Part shown: piece by piece, positions 1 to 7,719 of the stretch
Numbering within the stretch: position 1 is the first letter of the stretch
Layout: each line of letters begins with the position of its first letter
From: Lentzea aerocolonigenes
GTDB lineage: Bacteria > Actinomycetota > Actinomycetes > Mycobacteriales > Pseudonocardiaceae
Assembly: GCF_000974445.1 (NCBI RefSeq)
Contig: NZ_BBOJ01000019.1
Coordinates: forward strand, 158,335 to 222,334
DNA: 64,000 nucleotides
Direction of reading: 5' to 3'
Position numbers and translations under genes: made by a program
Notes under the pieces: model-generated
Databases searched by the model: none
What the model saw: the letters and a program-made list of their open reading frames with translations, nothing else
Told to the model about the DNA's origin: nothing

Positions 1-1
1 G

Positions 2-160
2 CAGATCCTCGACCACGTGTGGGAGTACGACTTCGGCGGCCGGTCCAACGTGGTCGAGCTCGTCATCTCCCACCTGCGCCGCAAGCTCGACGACGGCCAC
101 GAGCCGTTGATCCACACCGTGCGCGGTGTGGGGTACGTGCTCCGCCGAGCAGCGGAATGA
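2..160 (+). CDS. OmpR/PhoB-type response regulator, C-terminal fragment
   Basis: Only the last 52 codons are inside the window. The fragment contains VVELVISHLRRKL and HTVRGVGYVLR, the recognition helix and wing hairpin that end the Trans_reg_C winged-helix domain of OmpR/PhoB regulators. It would bind promoter DNA after phosphorylation by the kinase that follows. Its TGA overlaps the kinase ATG by four bases (ATGA), so the pair is a coupled two-component operon. The receiver domain lies off the left edge, so the regulon cannot be inferred. Confidence 0.9.
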   Translation, partial: QILDHVWEYDFGGRSNVVELVISHLRRKLDDGHEPLIHTVRGVGYVLRRAAE

Positions 161-1554
161 GGAAGCAGCTCCGCCTCGGCACGAGGCTCACCCTCGGCCT
201 CGGCGCACTGGTGCTCGCCGTCTTCGCGATCGTCGGCGCGGTCACCTTCACGTCGATGAAGACATTTCTCGACAACCGGCTCGACGACCAGATGGCGATC
301 AGCCAGACCGGCGCGGCGCACGACGTCGAGTACTACGACAAGGTCACCAAGCTCCCGCCGACCTGGTTCGCCGTCGTCTACAAGATGGAGGACGGTGCTC
401 TGCGCGCCCAGCCGGGCGAGCAGCCGCAGCCGGAGGACCGCGAGGAGTTCGACGCCATCGCGAAGAGGGCGTTGGTCACCGAGCAGTTCGAGACCGAGTA
501 CCTGCGCGGCGAGGGCAAGTTCCGGCTCCGCGCGTGCCCGATCAAGACGAACGAGATCGTGCTGGTCAGCGCGGCTCCGATGGCCGACAGGGACAGCACG
601 CTCTCGCAGCTGATCACGGTCGGGGTGATCGCGATCCTGGCCGCGCTGGTGGTCCTGGTCGTCGGCGGCCAGGCGCTGATCCGCAAGGGCCTCCAGCCGT
701 TGTCGAACATGGCCGACACAGCACACGGCATCTCGTCGCACGACCTGACCGACTCCGCCCATCTCGCCGTGCGCGTGGACGGCAAGGGCGGCGGCGTCGA
801 GGTCGAGGAGCTGCGTGAAGCGTTCAACACGATGCTCGCGCACATCGACTCTTCTTTGGCCGCACGCACAGCAGCAGAGCAACGCCTCCGGCGGTTCATC
901 GCCGACGCCTCACACGAGCTGCGCACGCCGTTGACGTCGTTGCGCGGTTACGCCGACCTGTTCCGGTACGCGGCGGCCAACGAGCCGGGCGAACGCGAGA
1001 AGCACCTGGAGAAGCTGCGGTCGGAGGCGTCACGGATGAGCGTGCTGCTCGACGACCTGTTGTTGCTGGCACGCCTGGACTCGGCCGAGTCCGAACCACC
1101 GCTGCGCCCCGAGGAGCTCGACCTGGCGGTGATCGCGGAGGCGGCAGCGGACGCGTTCCGCGCGGCCAGGCCCTCGCACTCGCTGGAGGTCGACGCCGAC
1201 ACGGTGACCATGACCGCGGACCCGACCAGGCTGCGGCAGGTGCTCGACAACCTGCTGACCAACGCCGCCGTGCACACCCCGGCGGGCACCGCGGTGTCGG
1301 TGCAGGTGACGGCGTCCGGCGACTGGGCGGTCGTGAAGGTGAGCGACACCGGGCCCGGCATCCCGGAGGCGGACCAGGCCCGGATCTTCGACAGGTTCTA
1401 CCGCGTGGACGACTCGCGGACCCGGCAGCGCGGCGGCAGCGGCCTCGGGCTCGCGGTGGTGCAGTCACTGGTCGAAGCACACGGCGGCACGATCACCGTG
1501 GCCAGCCGCCCCGGCTCGACCACCTTCACGATCCGCCTCCCCCGTCAGCCCTAG
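157..1554 (+). CDS. two-component sensor histidine kinase with HAMP domain
   Basis: A 465-residue membrane sensor kinase that phosphorylates the regulator encoded just before it. Order of parts: a transmembrane helix at about 13-35, an extracytoplasmic sensor of about 115 residues, a second helix at about 149-172, HAMP, an H-box (FIADASHELRTPLTSLRGY, phospho-acceptor His near 252), an N-box (DNLLTNAAVHT), G1 (DTGPGIP), F-box (FDRFYR) and G2 (GGSGLGLAVV). All catalytic motifs are intact. The ATG at 157 was chosen because it overlaps the regulator stop and places the first helix at the N-terminus. It resembles the TrcS/MprB class of actinobacterial kinases; the stimulus is unknown. Confidence 0.92.
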   Translation: MRKQLRLGTRLTLGLGALVLAVFAIVGAVTFTSMKTFLDNRLDDQMAISQTGAAHDVEYYDKVTKLPPTWFAVVYKMEDGALRAQPGEQPQPEDREEFDAIAKRALVTEQFETEYLRGEGKFRLRACPIKTNEIVLVSAAPMADRDSTLSQLITVGVIAILAALVVLVVGGQALIRKGLQPLSNMADTAHGISSHDLTDSAHLAVRVDGKGGGVEVEELREAFNTMLAHIDSSLAARTAAEQRLRRFIADASHELRTPLTSLRGYADLFRYAAANEPGEREKHLEKLRSEASRMSVLLDDLLLLARLDSAESEPPLRPEELDLAVIAEAAADAFRAARPSHSLEVDADTVTMTADPTRLRQVLDNLLTNAAVHTPAGTAVSVQVTASGDWAVVKVSDTGPGIPEADQARIFDRFYRVDDSRTRQRGGSGLGLAVVQSLVEAHGGTITVASRPGSTTFTIRLPRQP

Positions 1555-1561
1555 CTTGACC

Positions 1562-1611
1562 GCACGCGGGGCCCTCGCGTCCTCCAGGAGAGTACGAAAG
1601 CTCCCCGCGTA
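1562..1611. repeat. 51-nt hairpin family, copy 1 (diverged)
   Basis: Imperfect inverted repeat just after the kinase stop. The left arm starts GCACGCGGGG and the right arm ends CCCCGCGTAC, with CTCCAGGAG near the tip. It is the most diverged of four copies in this window (others at 1626, 10259 and 36686). It lies between convergent genes, so it may act as a bidirectional terminator. Confidence 0.7.
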
Positions 1612-1625
1612 CTTTCCGGCTGACG

Positions 1626-1676
1626 GCACGCGGGGCCCTTGCGTGCGCTCAGTGCGCACGAAAGCTCCCCGCGTGC
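1626..1676. repeat. 51-nt hairpin family, copy 2
   Basis: Inverted repeat with left arm GCACGCGGGGCCCTTGCGTGC and right arm GCACGAAAGCTCCCCGCGTGC, six bases before the stop codon of the aldo-keto reductase on the opposite strand. Arms pair except for three positions in the middle. It is in tandem with copy 1, 14 bases away, in the gap between the kinase and the reductase. Likely a transcription terminator or a REP-like element. Confidence 0.8.
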
Positions 1677-1682
1677 ACTTCG

Positions 1683-2711
1683 CTACTCGGCCTGCGAGCT
1701 CGTCGCCCACAGGTCGATGCCCGACTCGACGGCGTACTTGTCGATCTCGGCGAGCTCGTCGTCGGTCAACGGCGACGCCTGCAACGCCGCGAGGTTCTGC
1801 TCCAGCTGCCCCACCGACGACGCGCCGATCAAGGCCGACGTGACGCGCGGGTCGCGGATGGTCCACGTCAACGCGAGCTGGGCCAGCGACTGCCCGCGGG
1901 ACTTCGCGATCTCGTTCAGCGCCCGGATGCGGCCGAGGTTCTCCTCGGTCAGCAGGTCCGTCGACAGCGACTTGCCCTGCGAGGCGCGCGAGCCCTCCGG
2001 AATGCCGTTGAGGTACCGGTCGGTCAGCATGCCCTGCGCGAGCGGCGAGAACGCGATGCAGCCCGCGCCGACCTCCTCCAGCGTGTCCAGCAGCTCCGGC
2101 TCGATCCAGCGGTTCAGCATCGAGTACGACGGCTGGTGGATCAGCAACGGCACGCCCGCGGACCGCAGCAGCTCGGCCGCCTCACGCGTCTTGGCGGGCG
2201 AGTACGACGAGATGCCGACGTAGAGCGCCTTGCCCTGCTGCACCGCGCTGACCAGCGCGCCCATCGTCTCCTCGAGCGGCGTCTCGGGGTCGAACCGGTG
2301 CGAGTAGAAGATGTCGACGTAGTCGAGCCCCATCCGCGTCAGCGACTGGTCGAGCGAGCTCAGCAGGTACTTGCGGCTGCCCCACTCCCCGTACGGTCCC
2401 GGCCACATGTCGTAGCCCGCCTTCGTCGAAATCACCAGCTCGTCGCGGTACGGCCTGAGATCATCGGAGAGGATCTGCCCGAACGTGACTTCCGCCGAGC
2501 CGTACGGCGGACCGTAGTTGTTGGCGAGGTCGAAGTGCGTGACACCGAGGTCGAACGCCCTGCGCGCGATCCCGCGACCCAGCTCGTACGGCCGGTCGCC
2601 GCCGAAGTTGTGCCACAGACCGAGCGAGATGGCCGGCAGCTTGAGACCGCTGCGACCCGTCCGCCGGTACGTCATCTGGTCGTAGCGCACGCTATCCGCG
2701 AGGTAGGACAT
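1683..2711 (-). CDS. aldo-keto reductase, YghZ/GPR family
   Basis: A 342-residue cytoplasmic NADPH-dependent aldehyde reductase. The sequence follows E. coli YghZ (L-glyceraldehyde-3-phosphate reductase) closely: RTGRSGLKLPAISLGLWHNF near the N-terminus, FDLANNYGPP with the catalytic Tyr, STKAGYDMWPGPYG with the catalytic Lys, IFYSHRFD with the catalytic His, and GISSYSP. I chose the ATG at 2711 because MSYLADSVRYDQM aligns with the YghZ N-terminus; an ATG at 2675 is also possible. It is divergent from and just touches the gene starting at 2710, leaving almost no intergenic DNA, so at least one transcript starts inside the other gene. The physiological aldehyde is not evident. Confidence 0.9.
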   Translation of the reverse strand: MSYLADSVRYDQMTYRRTGRSGLKLPAISLGLWHNFGGDRPYELGRGIARRAFDLGVTHFDLANNYGPPYGSAEVTFGQILSDDLRPYRDELVISTKAGYDMWPGPYGEWGSRKYLLSSLDQSLTRMGLDYVDIFYSHRFDPETPLEETMGALVSAVQQGKALYVGISSYSPAKTREAAELLRSAGVPLLIHQPSYSMLNRWIEPELLDTLEEVGAGCIAFSPLAQGMLTDRYLNGIPEGSRASQGKSLSTDLLTEENLGRIRALNEIAKSRGQSLAQLALTWTIRDPRVTSALIGASSVGQLEQNLAALQASPLTDDELAEIDKYAVESGIDLWATSSQAE

Positions 2712-4428
2712 GGTGCACACGATGTCACGTCCTAGTGAGACAGAGCAGGACATGAAACGCGCTGCTGAGGCGGGCGAAGTGCTCGACCTCTCACGTCGTG
2801 GGAACAACGTGCTGCGCGCTCAGGCGATCCACGACCTGCTGTACGCGGGAGACGTCGGCCCGGTCGGGCTCCAGGTGAGCGGCGCCCGGATCACCGGCCA
2901 GCTGGCTCTCGACTTCTTCCAGTCGTCATCGCCGTTGTTGCTGGACAACTGCTTCTTCGAAGAGCCGCTGTCGCTCTTCCACACGGACCTGCCTGGGCTG
3001 TCGCTCGACGACTCGACGTTGCCCGGCATCAACGCAGAAGGCCTGCGCACGAACTATTTCGGCATGCGGGACGCCCGCTGCACCGGTGTCCTGGACCTGG
3101 ACAACGCGAGGATCGACGGCCCGCTACTGCTCACGAGGAGCAGACTGCACGGTCTCGACGCCGGAGGGATGCACGTCAGCCGCGACGTGTGGATGGACGA
3201 CGTGTTCGTCACCTCCGAGAACATCGGGTGCTGGTTCGACAGCTGCGACATCGGCATGGATCTCATGCTCAACAGGGCCGTCGTCGACGCCGCCAACGAC
3301 GGGATCTACCTCGACGGTTCCCGGATCGGCGGCATGGTCAGGCTGCACAACGCCTTCGTGCGGTCGGGCGGGAACGGCGACGCGGTGACCTTCACCGACG
3401 CGACGGCACGCGGACTCCGCCTCGGCGGCGCGGTGCTGCGCAGCGACACCGGTGCCGCACTGCGCGGCAACGGCGCGCACATCCGCTCCGGCATCACCCT
3501 CGACCGCGGCTTCAACGCTCTGAGCAACAGCGCCGGTCCCACCGTCGAACTCATCAACGCGAGACTCGGCGGGGACCTCTGGATCGGCGGGTTCATCCGC
3601 AACCGGACCGGCGAGGCCGTGACGGTGCACAGAGCGACCATCGAGGGCAGCCTGGTGGTGTTCCGCTCGCGCATCGAGGCGAAGTCGTTCGGCGCCGCGC
3701 TGGAGATCAGCGACACCGACGTCGGAGGCGAGATCACCATCAGCCCCCGCAAGATCATCAATCACGGCGGCGGACTCGCGGTCGACCTGTTCACGACACG
3801 AGCAGGGCGGGCGCTCCTGCTCGACGTCGCGGAGCTCACCGACGCCGGCGGGTTCACCACGTCGCTGAACGGCCTGACCTACCCGGAACCACCTGAGGAC
3901 ACCGGCGCGTGGCTCACGATGCTGCGTGACCACACGCCGGAGTACGAAGCCCAGCCGTACCAACAACTTGCGGCCGTCCACCGAGCCGCCGGCCACGAGC
4001 ACACGGCCCGCAAGGTCCTGATCGCGCAGCAGAAAGACCTCCGCCACCGCGGCGACCCCGGCAACAAGCTGTGGCACTGGTTCCTCGGCGTCACCCTCGG
4101 CTACGGCTACAAGCCGTCCAGGGCCGTGGCGGGTCTGCTGATCACGTTCCTGCTCTCGCTCTGTCTGGTGTGGACAGCCGGGGAGAACAACGGCCTGACC
4201 CCGGCCAAGGACCGCCCAGCGGACTCCTGTTCATCTGTGAACAGAATCAGTCTTGCGGCGGACCTCGCGATCCCGCTCGTGAAGCTCGGCGGCACACCGA
4301 GATGCGAACTGGCGAACGGACCAGCCGGGCAGTGGGCGACCGGAGCAGGGTGGGTCGTGCAGATCCTGGGGTGGTCGTTCGCCACGTTGAGCGTCGCGGG
4401 CTTCACCGGACTCGTTCGCAAAACATGA
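2710..4428 (+). CDS. beta-helix-like membrane protein of unknown function
   Basis: A 572-residue protein with no catalytic motif I recognise. Residues about 30-400 are irregular repeats of roughly 20-25 residues with patterns such as LQVSGARITGQL, LDLDNARIDGPLLL and GGMVRLHNAFVRSGG, suggesting a right-handed beta-helix related to pentapeptide-repeat or bactofilin-like folds. A helical linker follows (YQQLAAVHRAAGHEHTARKV), then two transmembrane segments near 470-495 and 545-566. Relatives in Streptomyces are often labelled membrane-associated oxidoreductase without evidence. ATGs at 2710, 2722 and 2752 are all possible starts; none has a strong ribosome site. It overlaps the divergent reductase start by two bases. 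Confidence 0.75.
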   Translation: MVHTMSRPSETEQDMKRAAEAGEVLDLSRRGNNVLRAQAIHDLLYAGDVGPVGLQVSGARITGQLALDFFQSSSPLLLDNCFFEEPLSLFHTDLPGLSLDDSTLPGINAEGLRTNYFGMRDARCTGVLDLDNARIDGPLLLTRSRLHGLDAGGMHVSRDVWMDDVFVTSENIGCWFDSCDIGMDLMLNRAVVDAANDGIYLDGSRIGGMVRLHNAFVRSGGNGDAVTFTDATARGLRLGGAVLRSDTGAALRGNGAHIRSGITLDRGFNALSNSAGPTVELINARLGGDLWIGGFIRNRTGEAVTVHRATIEGSLVVFRSRIEAKSFGAALEISDTDVGGEITISPRKIINHGGGLAVDLFTTRAGRALLLDVAELTDAGGFTTSLNGLTYPEPPEDTGAWLTMLRDHTPEYEAQPYQQLAAVHRAAGHEHTARKVLIAQQKDLRHRGDPGNKLWHWFLGVTLGYGYKPSRAVAGLLITFLLSLCLVWTAGENNGLTPAKDRPADSCSSVNRISLAADLAIPLVKLGGTPRCELANGPAGQWATGAGWVVQILGWSFATLSVAGFTGLVRKT

Positions 4429-4446
4429 CGAACTGTCACACCGAAT

Positions 4447-4486
4447 AACGACGAGGGCCCGCCCACCTGGGCGAACCCTCGTTGTT
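4447..4486. terminator. bidirectional hairpin between beta-helix gene and tRNA-Thr
   Basis: Inverted repeat with outer arms AACGACGAGGG and CCCTCGTTGTT and inner arms CCGCCCA and TGGGCG. It follows the 2710 gene on the plus strand and the tRNA on the minus strand, so it can end both transcripts. Confidence 0.75.
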
Positions 4487-4490
4487 GAAG

Positions 4491-4563
4491 AGCCGGCGAG
4501 GGGAATCGAACCCCTAACCTTTCGCTTACAAGGCGAGTGCTCTGCCAATTGAGCTACGCCGGC
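4491..4563 (-). tRNA. tRNA-Thr (anticodon TGT)
   Basis: Read on the minus strand, 73 bases fold as a cloverleaf: acceptor GCCGGCG/CGCCGGC, D-arm GCTC/GAGC, anticodon loop CTTGTAA (TGT, reads ACA), T-arm AGGGG-TTCGATT-CCCCT, and discriminator T. No CCA is encoded. The outermost anticodon-stem pair (C-A) does not match. A TACCAT box at 4579-4584 (minus strand) is a plausible -10. A terminator hairpin follows at 4447-4486. Confidence 0.95.
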
Positions 4564-4733
4564 CTGGCTCGTGTTCGCGAACATGGTAAGCGCCCGTTGC
4601 GGGTGCTACCTGCGGCGAACGGTCTGCTCTCAGTGTGATCGGATTGCTCCGACCGGAGTCGGACCAACCAACTGAGTGGCTCAAAGCGCCCAGCAGGCCG
4701 CCTTGACCAGGTCAGGAGGGTAACCAACAGACA

Positions 4734-6170
4734 GTGATCATGTCCTCCTTTTCGGGTCGCCCGATCGGAGGTGGTCGACGACACAGCAACAGTCGAAGGA
4801 CTCCTCACGATCACACGACGGAGGTGCACGAGATTTCCACGAACAACCTGCACGGCCCCGCGCTGCCCGACGACACCACTGTTCACCTGGTACTCGATCT
4901 CGCACTGAAGATCGGTGAGGTCCAAATGGCCAGTGGGGCCGGTGCGGCCGATGTGACAGCGACGATTCTTTCCGTTACCGAGAGCTATGGACTTCCGCAC
5001 ACGGAAGTCGACGTGATCTACACCTCTATCAGCGTTTCCTGTCACAGAGGAACGGACGCGCCGCCGATCACCGCAGTCCGGGTCGTCCGGCAACGCAGTC
5101 TCGACTACACGCGGCTGGCCGCCGTCGAGCACCTCGTGCGGAACCTCGGGCCGATCGAGGACGCGCACGCCGAGCTCGAGAACATCACCACCGCCAAGCA
5201 CCCGTACCCGCGCTGGGTCGCCACCGTCGCCTGGGCCGGCATGGCCGCGGCCGTCGCGTTCCTCGTCGGCGGCGGGCTGGAGCTCGCGATCACCGCCGGG
5301 GTCGTCACCGCCGTGATCGACCGCGTCGGCCGGATTCTCAACCGCCGTGCGCTGCCCTTCTTCTTCCAGCAGGTCGTCGGCGGTGCGCTCGCCACGGGCG
5401 CGGCGCTCACCGTGTTCGCCACCGGGCTGCTGCCCGACGTCCGGCCGAGCCTGCTGGTCGCCGTCGGCATCGTCGTGCTGCTCTCCGGGCTCGCCCTGGT
5501 CAGCACGGTGCAGGACGCGATCTCCGGCTACAACGTCACGGCCGCCGGCCGCACCGTCGAGACCGTGCTGCTCAGCGCCGGTCTGATCGCGGGTGTCGCG
5601 CTCGCCATCCGTACGGCCGTCCACTTCGGACTCCAGATCAAGCTGACCGACCCGCTGCCGCCGTTGATCTCCGCGGTCCCGATGCAGTTCGCGGCCGGTG
5701 CGGCGACCAGCGCGTTCTTCGCGCTCGCCTGCTACGCCCGGCCCCGCGCGCTCGTCGCCGCCGCCATCTCCGGCGCGATCGGCACCGCCGCCTACGGCCT
5801 GGTCACCTCGTTCGGCCTCGACGCGCTGCTCGGGTCCGCCGTCGCCGCCGCGATCACCGGGTTCGGCGGCGCGACCATGACCCGCCGGTTGCGCATCCCG
5901 ACGCTGGTCGTCGTGCAGGCAGGAGTCGTGCCGCTGCTGCCCGGCTGGACCACGTACCGGGGGCTGTTCCAGCTCACCGCGGAGGGCGATCCGGCCGGTT
6001 TGAGCACTTTGGTGTTCGCGAGTGGTATTGCTCTCGCTCTCGCCGGAGGGGTGGTGTTCGGCGAGTACCTGGCCCAGCCGGTGCGCACCGGACTGGGTCG
6101 TCTGGAGCGGAAGTTCGCTGGTCCACGCATGTCCGGGCCGCTCAAACCCACCAAGCGTCGGTTGGAGTGA
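4734..6170 (+). CDS. ThrE-type threonine/serine exporter family protein
   Basis: A 478-residue integral membrane protein of the ThrE family (DUF1212 plus ThrE_2 domains). The soluble N-terminal half has the family-typical start VLDLALKIGEVQMASGAGAADV and the strand VIYTSISVSCHRG. About ten hydrophobic segments follow from residue 160 onward, arranged as two five-helix sets. Corynebacterium ThrE exports L-threonine and L-serine by proton exchange; the substrate here is inference. The GTG at 4734 is 13 bases after AGGAGGG at 4714-4720, a longer spacing than usual. An inverted repeat TCCGAC-CGGA-GTCGGA at about 4645-4660 upstream could be an operator. A downstream GTG after GGAG is too close to a ribosome site to be the start. 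Confidence 0.8.
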   Translation: MIMSSFSGRPIGGGRRHSNSRRTPHDHTTEVHEISTNNLHGPALPDDTTVHLVLDLALKIGEVQMASGAGAADVTATILSVTESYGLPHTEVDVIYTSISVSCHRGTDAPPITAVRVVRQRSLDYTRLAAVEHLVRNLGPIEDAHAELENITTAKHPYPRWVATVAWAGMAAAVAFLVGGGLELAITAGVVTAVIDRVGRILNRRALPFFFQQVVGGALATGAALTVFATGLLPDVRPSLLVAVGIVVLLSGLALVSTVQDAISGYNVTAAGRTVETVLLSAGLIAGVALAIRTAVHFGLQIKLTDPLPPLISAVPMQFAAGAATSAFFALACYARPRALVAAAISGAIGTAAYGLVTSFGLDALLGSAVAAAITGFGGATMTRRLRIPTLVVVQAGVVPLLPGWTTYRGLFQLTAEGDPAGLSTLVFASGIALALAGGVVFGEYLAQPVRTGLGRLERKFAGPRMSGPLKPTKRRLE

Positions 6171-6220
6171 ACCTCGCTGTGACGGGGGTTACACGACACG
6201 CCCCGGACACGCGTCCGCAC

Positions 6221-6226
6221 TAGCCT
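6221..6226 (+). promoter_or_regulatory. candidate leaderless promoter of otsA
   Basis: TAGCCT lies eight bases before the GTG at 6235 and there is no ribosome site upstream. This TANNNT-N7/8-start arrangement is the usual sign of a leaderless actinobacterial mRNA. No convincing -35 is visible. Confidence 0.5.
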
Positions 6227-6234
6227 CGGTGTTT

Positions 6235-7674
6235 GTGAGCATGGACATTGGCGAGAACGGGGCGGAATTCGTAGTCGTGGCCAACCGGCTGCCGGTTGAC
6301 CTGGAGCGCTTGCCCGACGGGACAGAACGGTGGAAGCACAGCCCCGGTGGGTTGGTGAGCGCGCTCGAACCGTTCCTCCGCTCACACAGCGGCGCGTGGG
6401 TCGGCTGGCCGGGTGTGGCCGACGCCGAGGTCGCTCCGTTCGAGGACGACGGCCTGCTGCTGCACCCGGTCGAGCTGTCCGCCAAAGAGGTCGAGGACTA
6501 CTACGAGGGCTTCTCCAACGGCACGCTGTGGCCGCTCTACCACGACGTCGTCGCGCAGCCCGCGTTCCACCGGCACTGGTGGAACTCCTACGTGCGGGTC
6601 AACCAGCGGTTCGCCGACGCGACCGCGAAGGTCGCCGCCCAGGGCGCGACCGTGTGGGTGCAGGACTACCAGCTGCAGCTCGTCCCGGCGATGCTGCGCG
6701 AGCAGCGGCCCGACCTCAAGATCGGCTTCTTCCTGCACATCCCGTTCCCGCCGGTCGAGCTGTTCATGCAGCTCCCGTGGCGCACGGAGATCATCCGCGG
6801 CCTGCTCGGCGCCGACCTGGTGGGCTTCCACCGGCCCGGTGGCGCGCAGAACTTCCTCTGGCTGGCCAGGCGCCTGGTCGGCCTGGAGCCGAGCCGCGGC
6901 ACCGTCGGCGTCCGGACCCGGCCCGGTGTCGTGCAGGTCGGTGACCGCACGGTGCGCGTCGGCGCGTTCCCGATCTCGATCGACAGCGCGGGCCTCGACG
7001 CGGTGGCGCGGCGCAAGGAGACGCAGGCCCGCGCGAAGCAGATTCGAGCGGATCTGGGCAACCCGAAGCGCATCCTGCTGGGCGTGGACCGTCTCGACTA
7101 CACGAAGGGCATCGACGTCCGGATCCGCGCTCTGTACGAGCTGATCGCGGACGGACGCGTGAACCCGGAGGACGTCACGATGGTCCAGCTCGCCACGCCC
7201 AGCCGTGAGCGCGTCGACCACTACAAGACGATGCGCCAGGACATCGAGCAGTCCGTCGGCCGGATCAACGGCGAGTTCGGCCGGGTCGGCAAACCCGTCG
7301 TGCACTACCTGCACCAGTCGGTGAACCGCGAGGAGCTCGTCGCGTTCATGAGCGCGGCGGACGTCATGGTCGTCACGCCTGTTCGGGACGGAATGAACCT
7401 CGTGTGCAAGGAGTACGTGGCCTGCCGATATGATCTTGGTGGAGCTCTGGTGCTCAGCGAGTTCGCCGGCGCTGCCGCAGAACTGACCAGTGCGTTCCTG
7501 GTGAACCCCCATGATCTGGACGGTGTCAAGAACGCTCTGCAGGCCGCCCTCGACATCGATCCTGCTGAAGGCCGCCGTAGGATGCGCGCGCTGCGCCGCC
7601 AAGTCCTCACCCACGACGTTGACCGCTGGGCGAGGTCGTTCCTGGAGGCGTTGGGCACGCAGACCTCGGTCTGA
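6235..7674 (+). CDS. otsA: alpha,alpha-trehalose-phosphate synthase (GT20)
   Basis: A 479-residue cytoplasmic glycosyltransferase that joins a nucleotide glucose (UDP- or ADP/GDP-glucose) to glucose-6-phosphate, giving trehalose-6-phosphate. GT20 motifs run in order: ANRLPVDLE near the start, the PGGLVSAL glycine loop, VWVQDYQLQLVPAMLRE, GFFLHIPFPP, GFHRPGGAQNFL, GVDRLDYTKGID, ATPSRERVDHY and TPVRDGMNLVCKEYVACR. Length matches the family. It starts at GTG 6235 (or ATG 6241), probably leaderless. The phosphatase that completes the OtsAB pathway starts 45 bases downstream, so both are probably one operon for the compatible solute trehalose. Confidence 0.96.
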   Translation: MSMDIGENGAEFVVVANRLPVDLERLPDGTERWKHSPGGLVSALEPFLRSHSGAWVGWPGVADAEVAPFEDDGLLLHPVELSAKEVEDYYEGFSNGTLWPLYHDVVAQPAFHRHWWNSYVRVNQRFADATAKVAAQGATVWVQDYQLQLVPAMLREQRPDLKIGFFLHIPFPPVELFMQLPWRTEIIRGLLGADLVGFHRPGGAQNFLWLARRLVGLEPSRGTVGVRTRPGVVQVGDRTVRVGAFPISIDSAGLDAVARRKETQARAKQIRADLGNPKRILLGVDRLDYTKGIDVRIRALYELIADGRVNPEDVTMVQLATPSRERVDHYKTMRQDIEQSVGRINGEFGRVGKPVVHYLHQSVNREELVAFMSAADVMVVTPVRDGMNLVCKEYVACRYDLGGALVLSEFAGAAAELTSAFLVNPHDLDGVKNALQAALDIDPAEGRRRMRALRRQVLTHDVDRWARSFLEALGTQTSV

Positions 7675-7719
7675 ATCCTTTCAGATCCCATTGACCCGAC
7701 GAGTGCTCCAGGAGGGGCG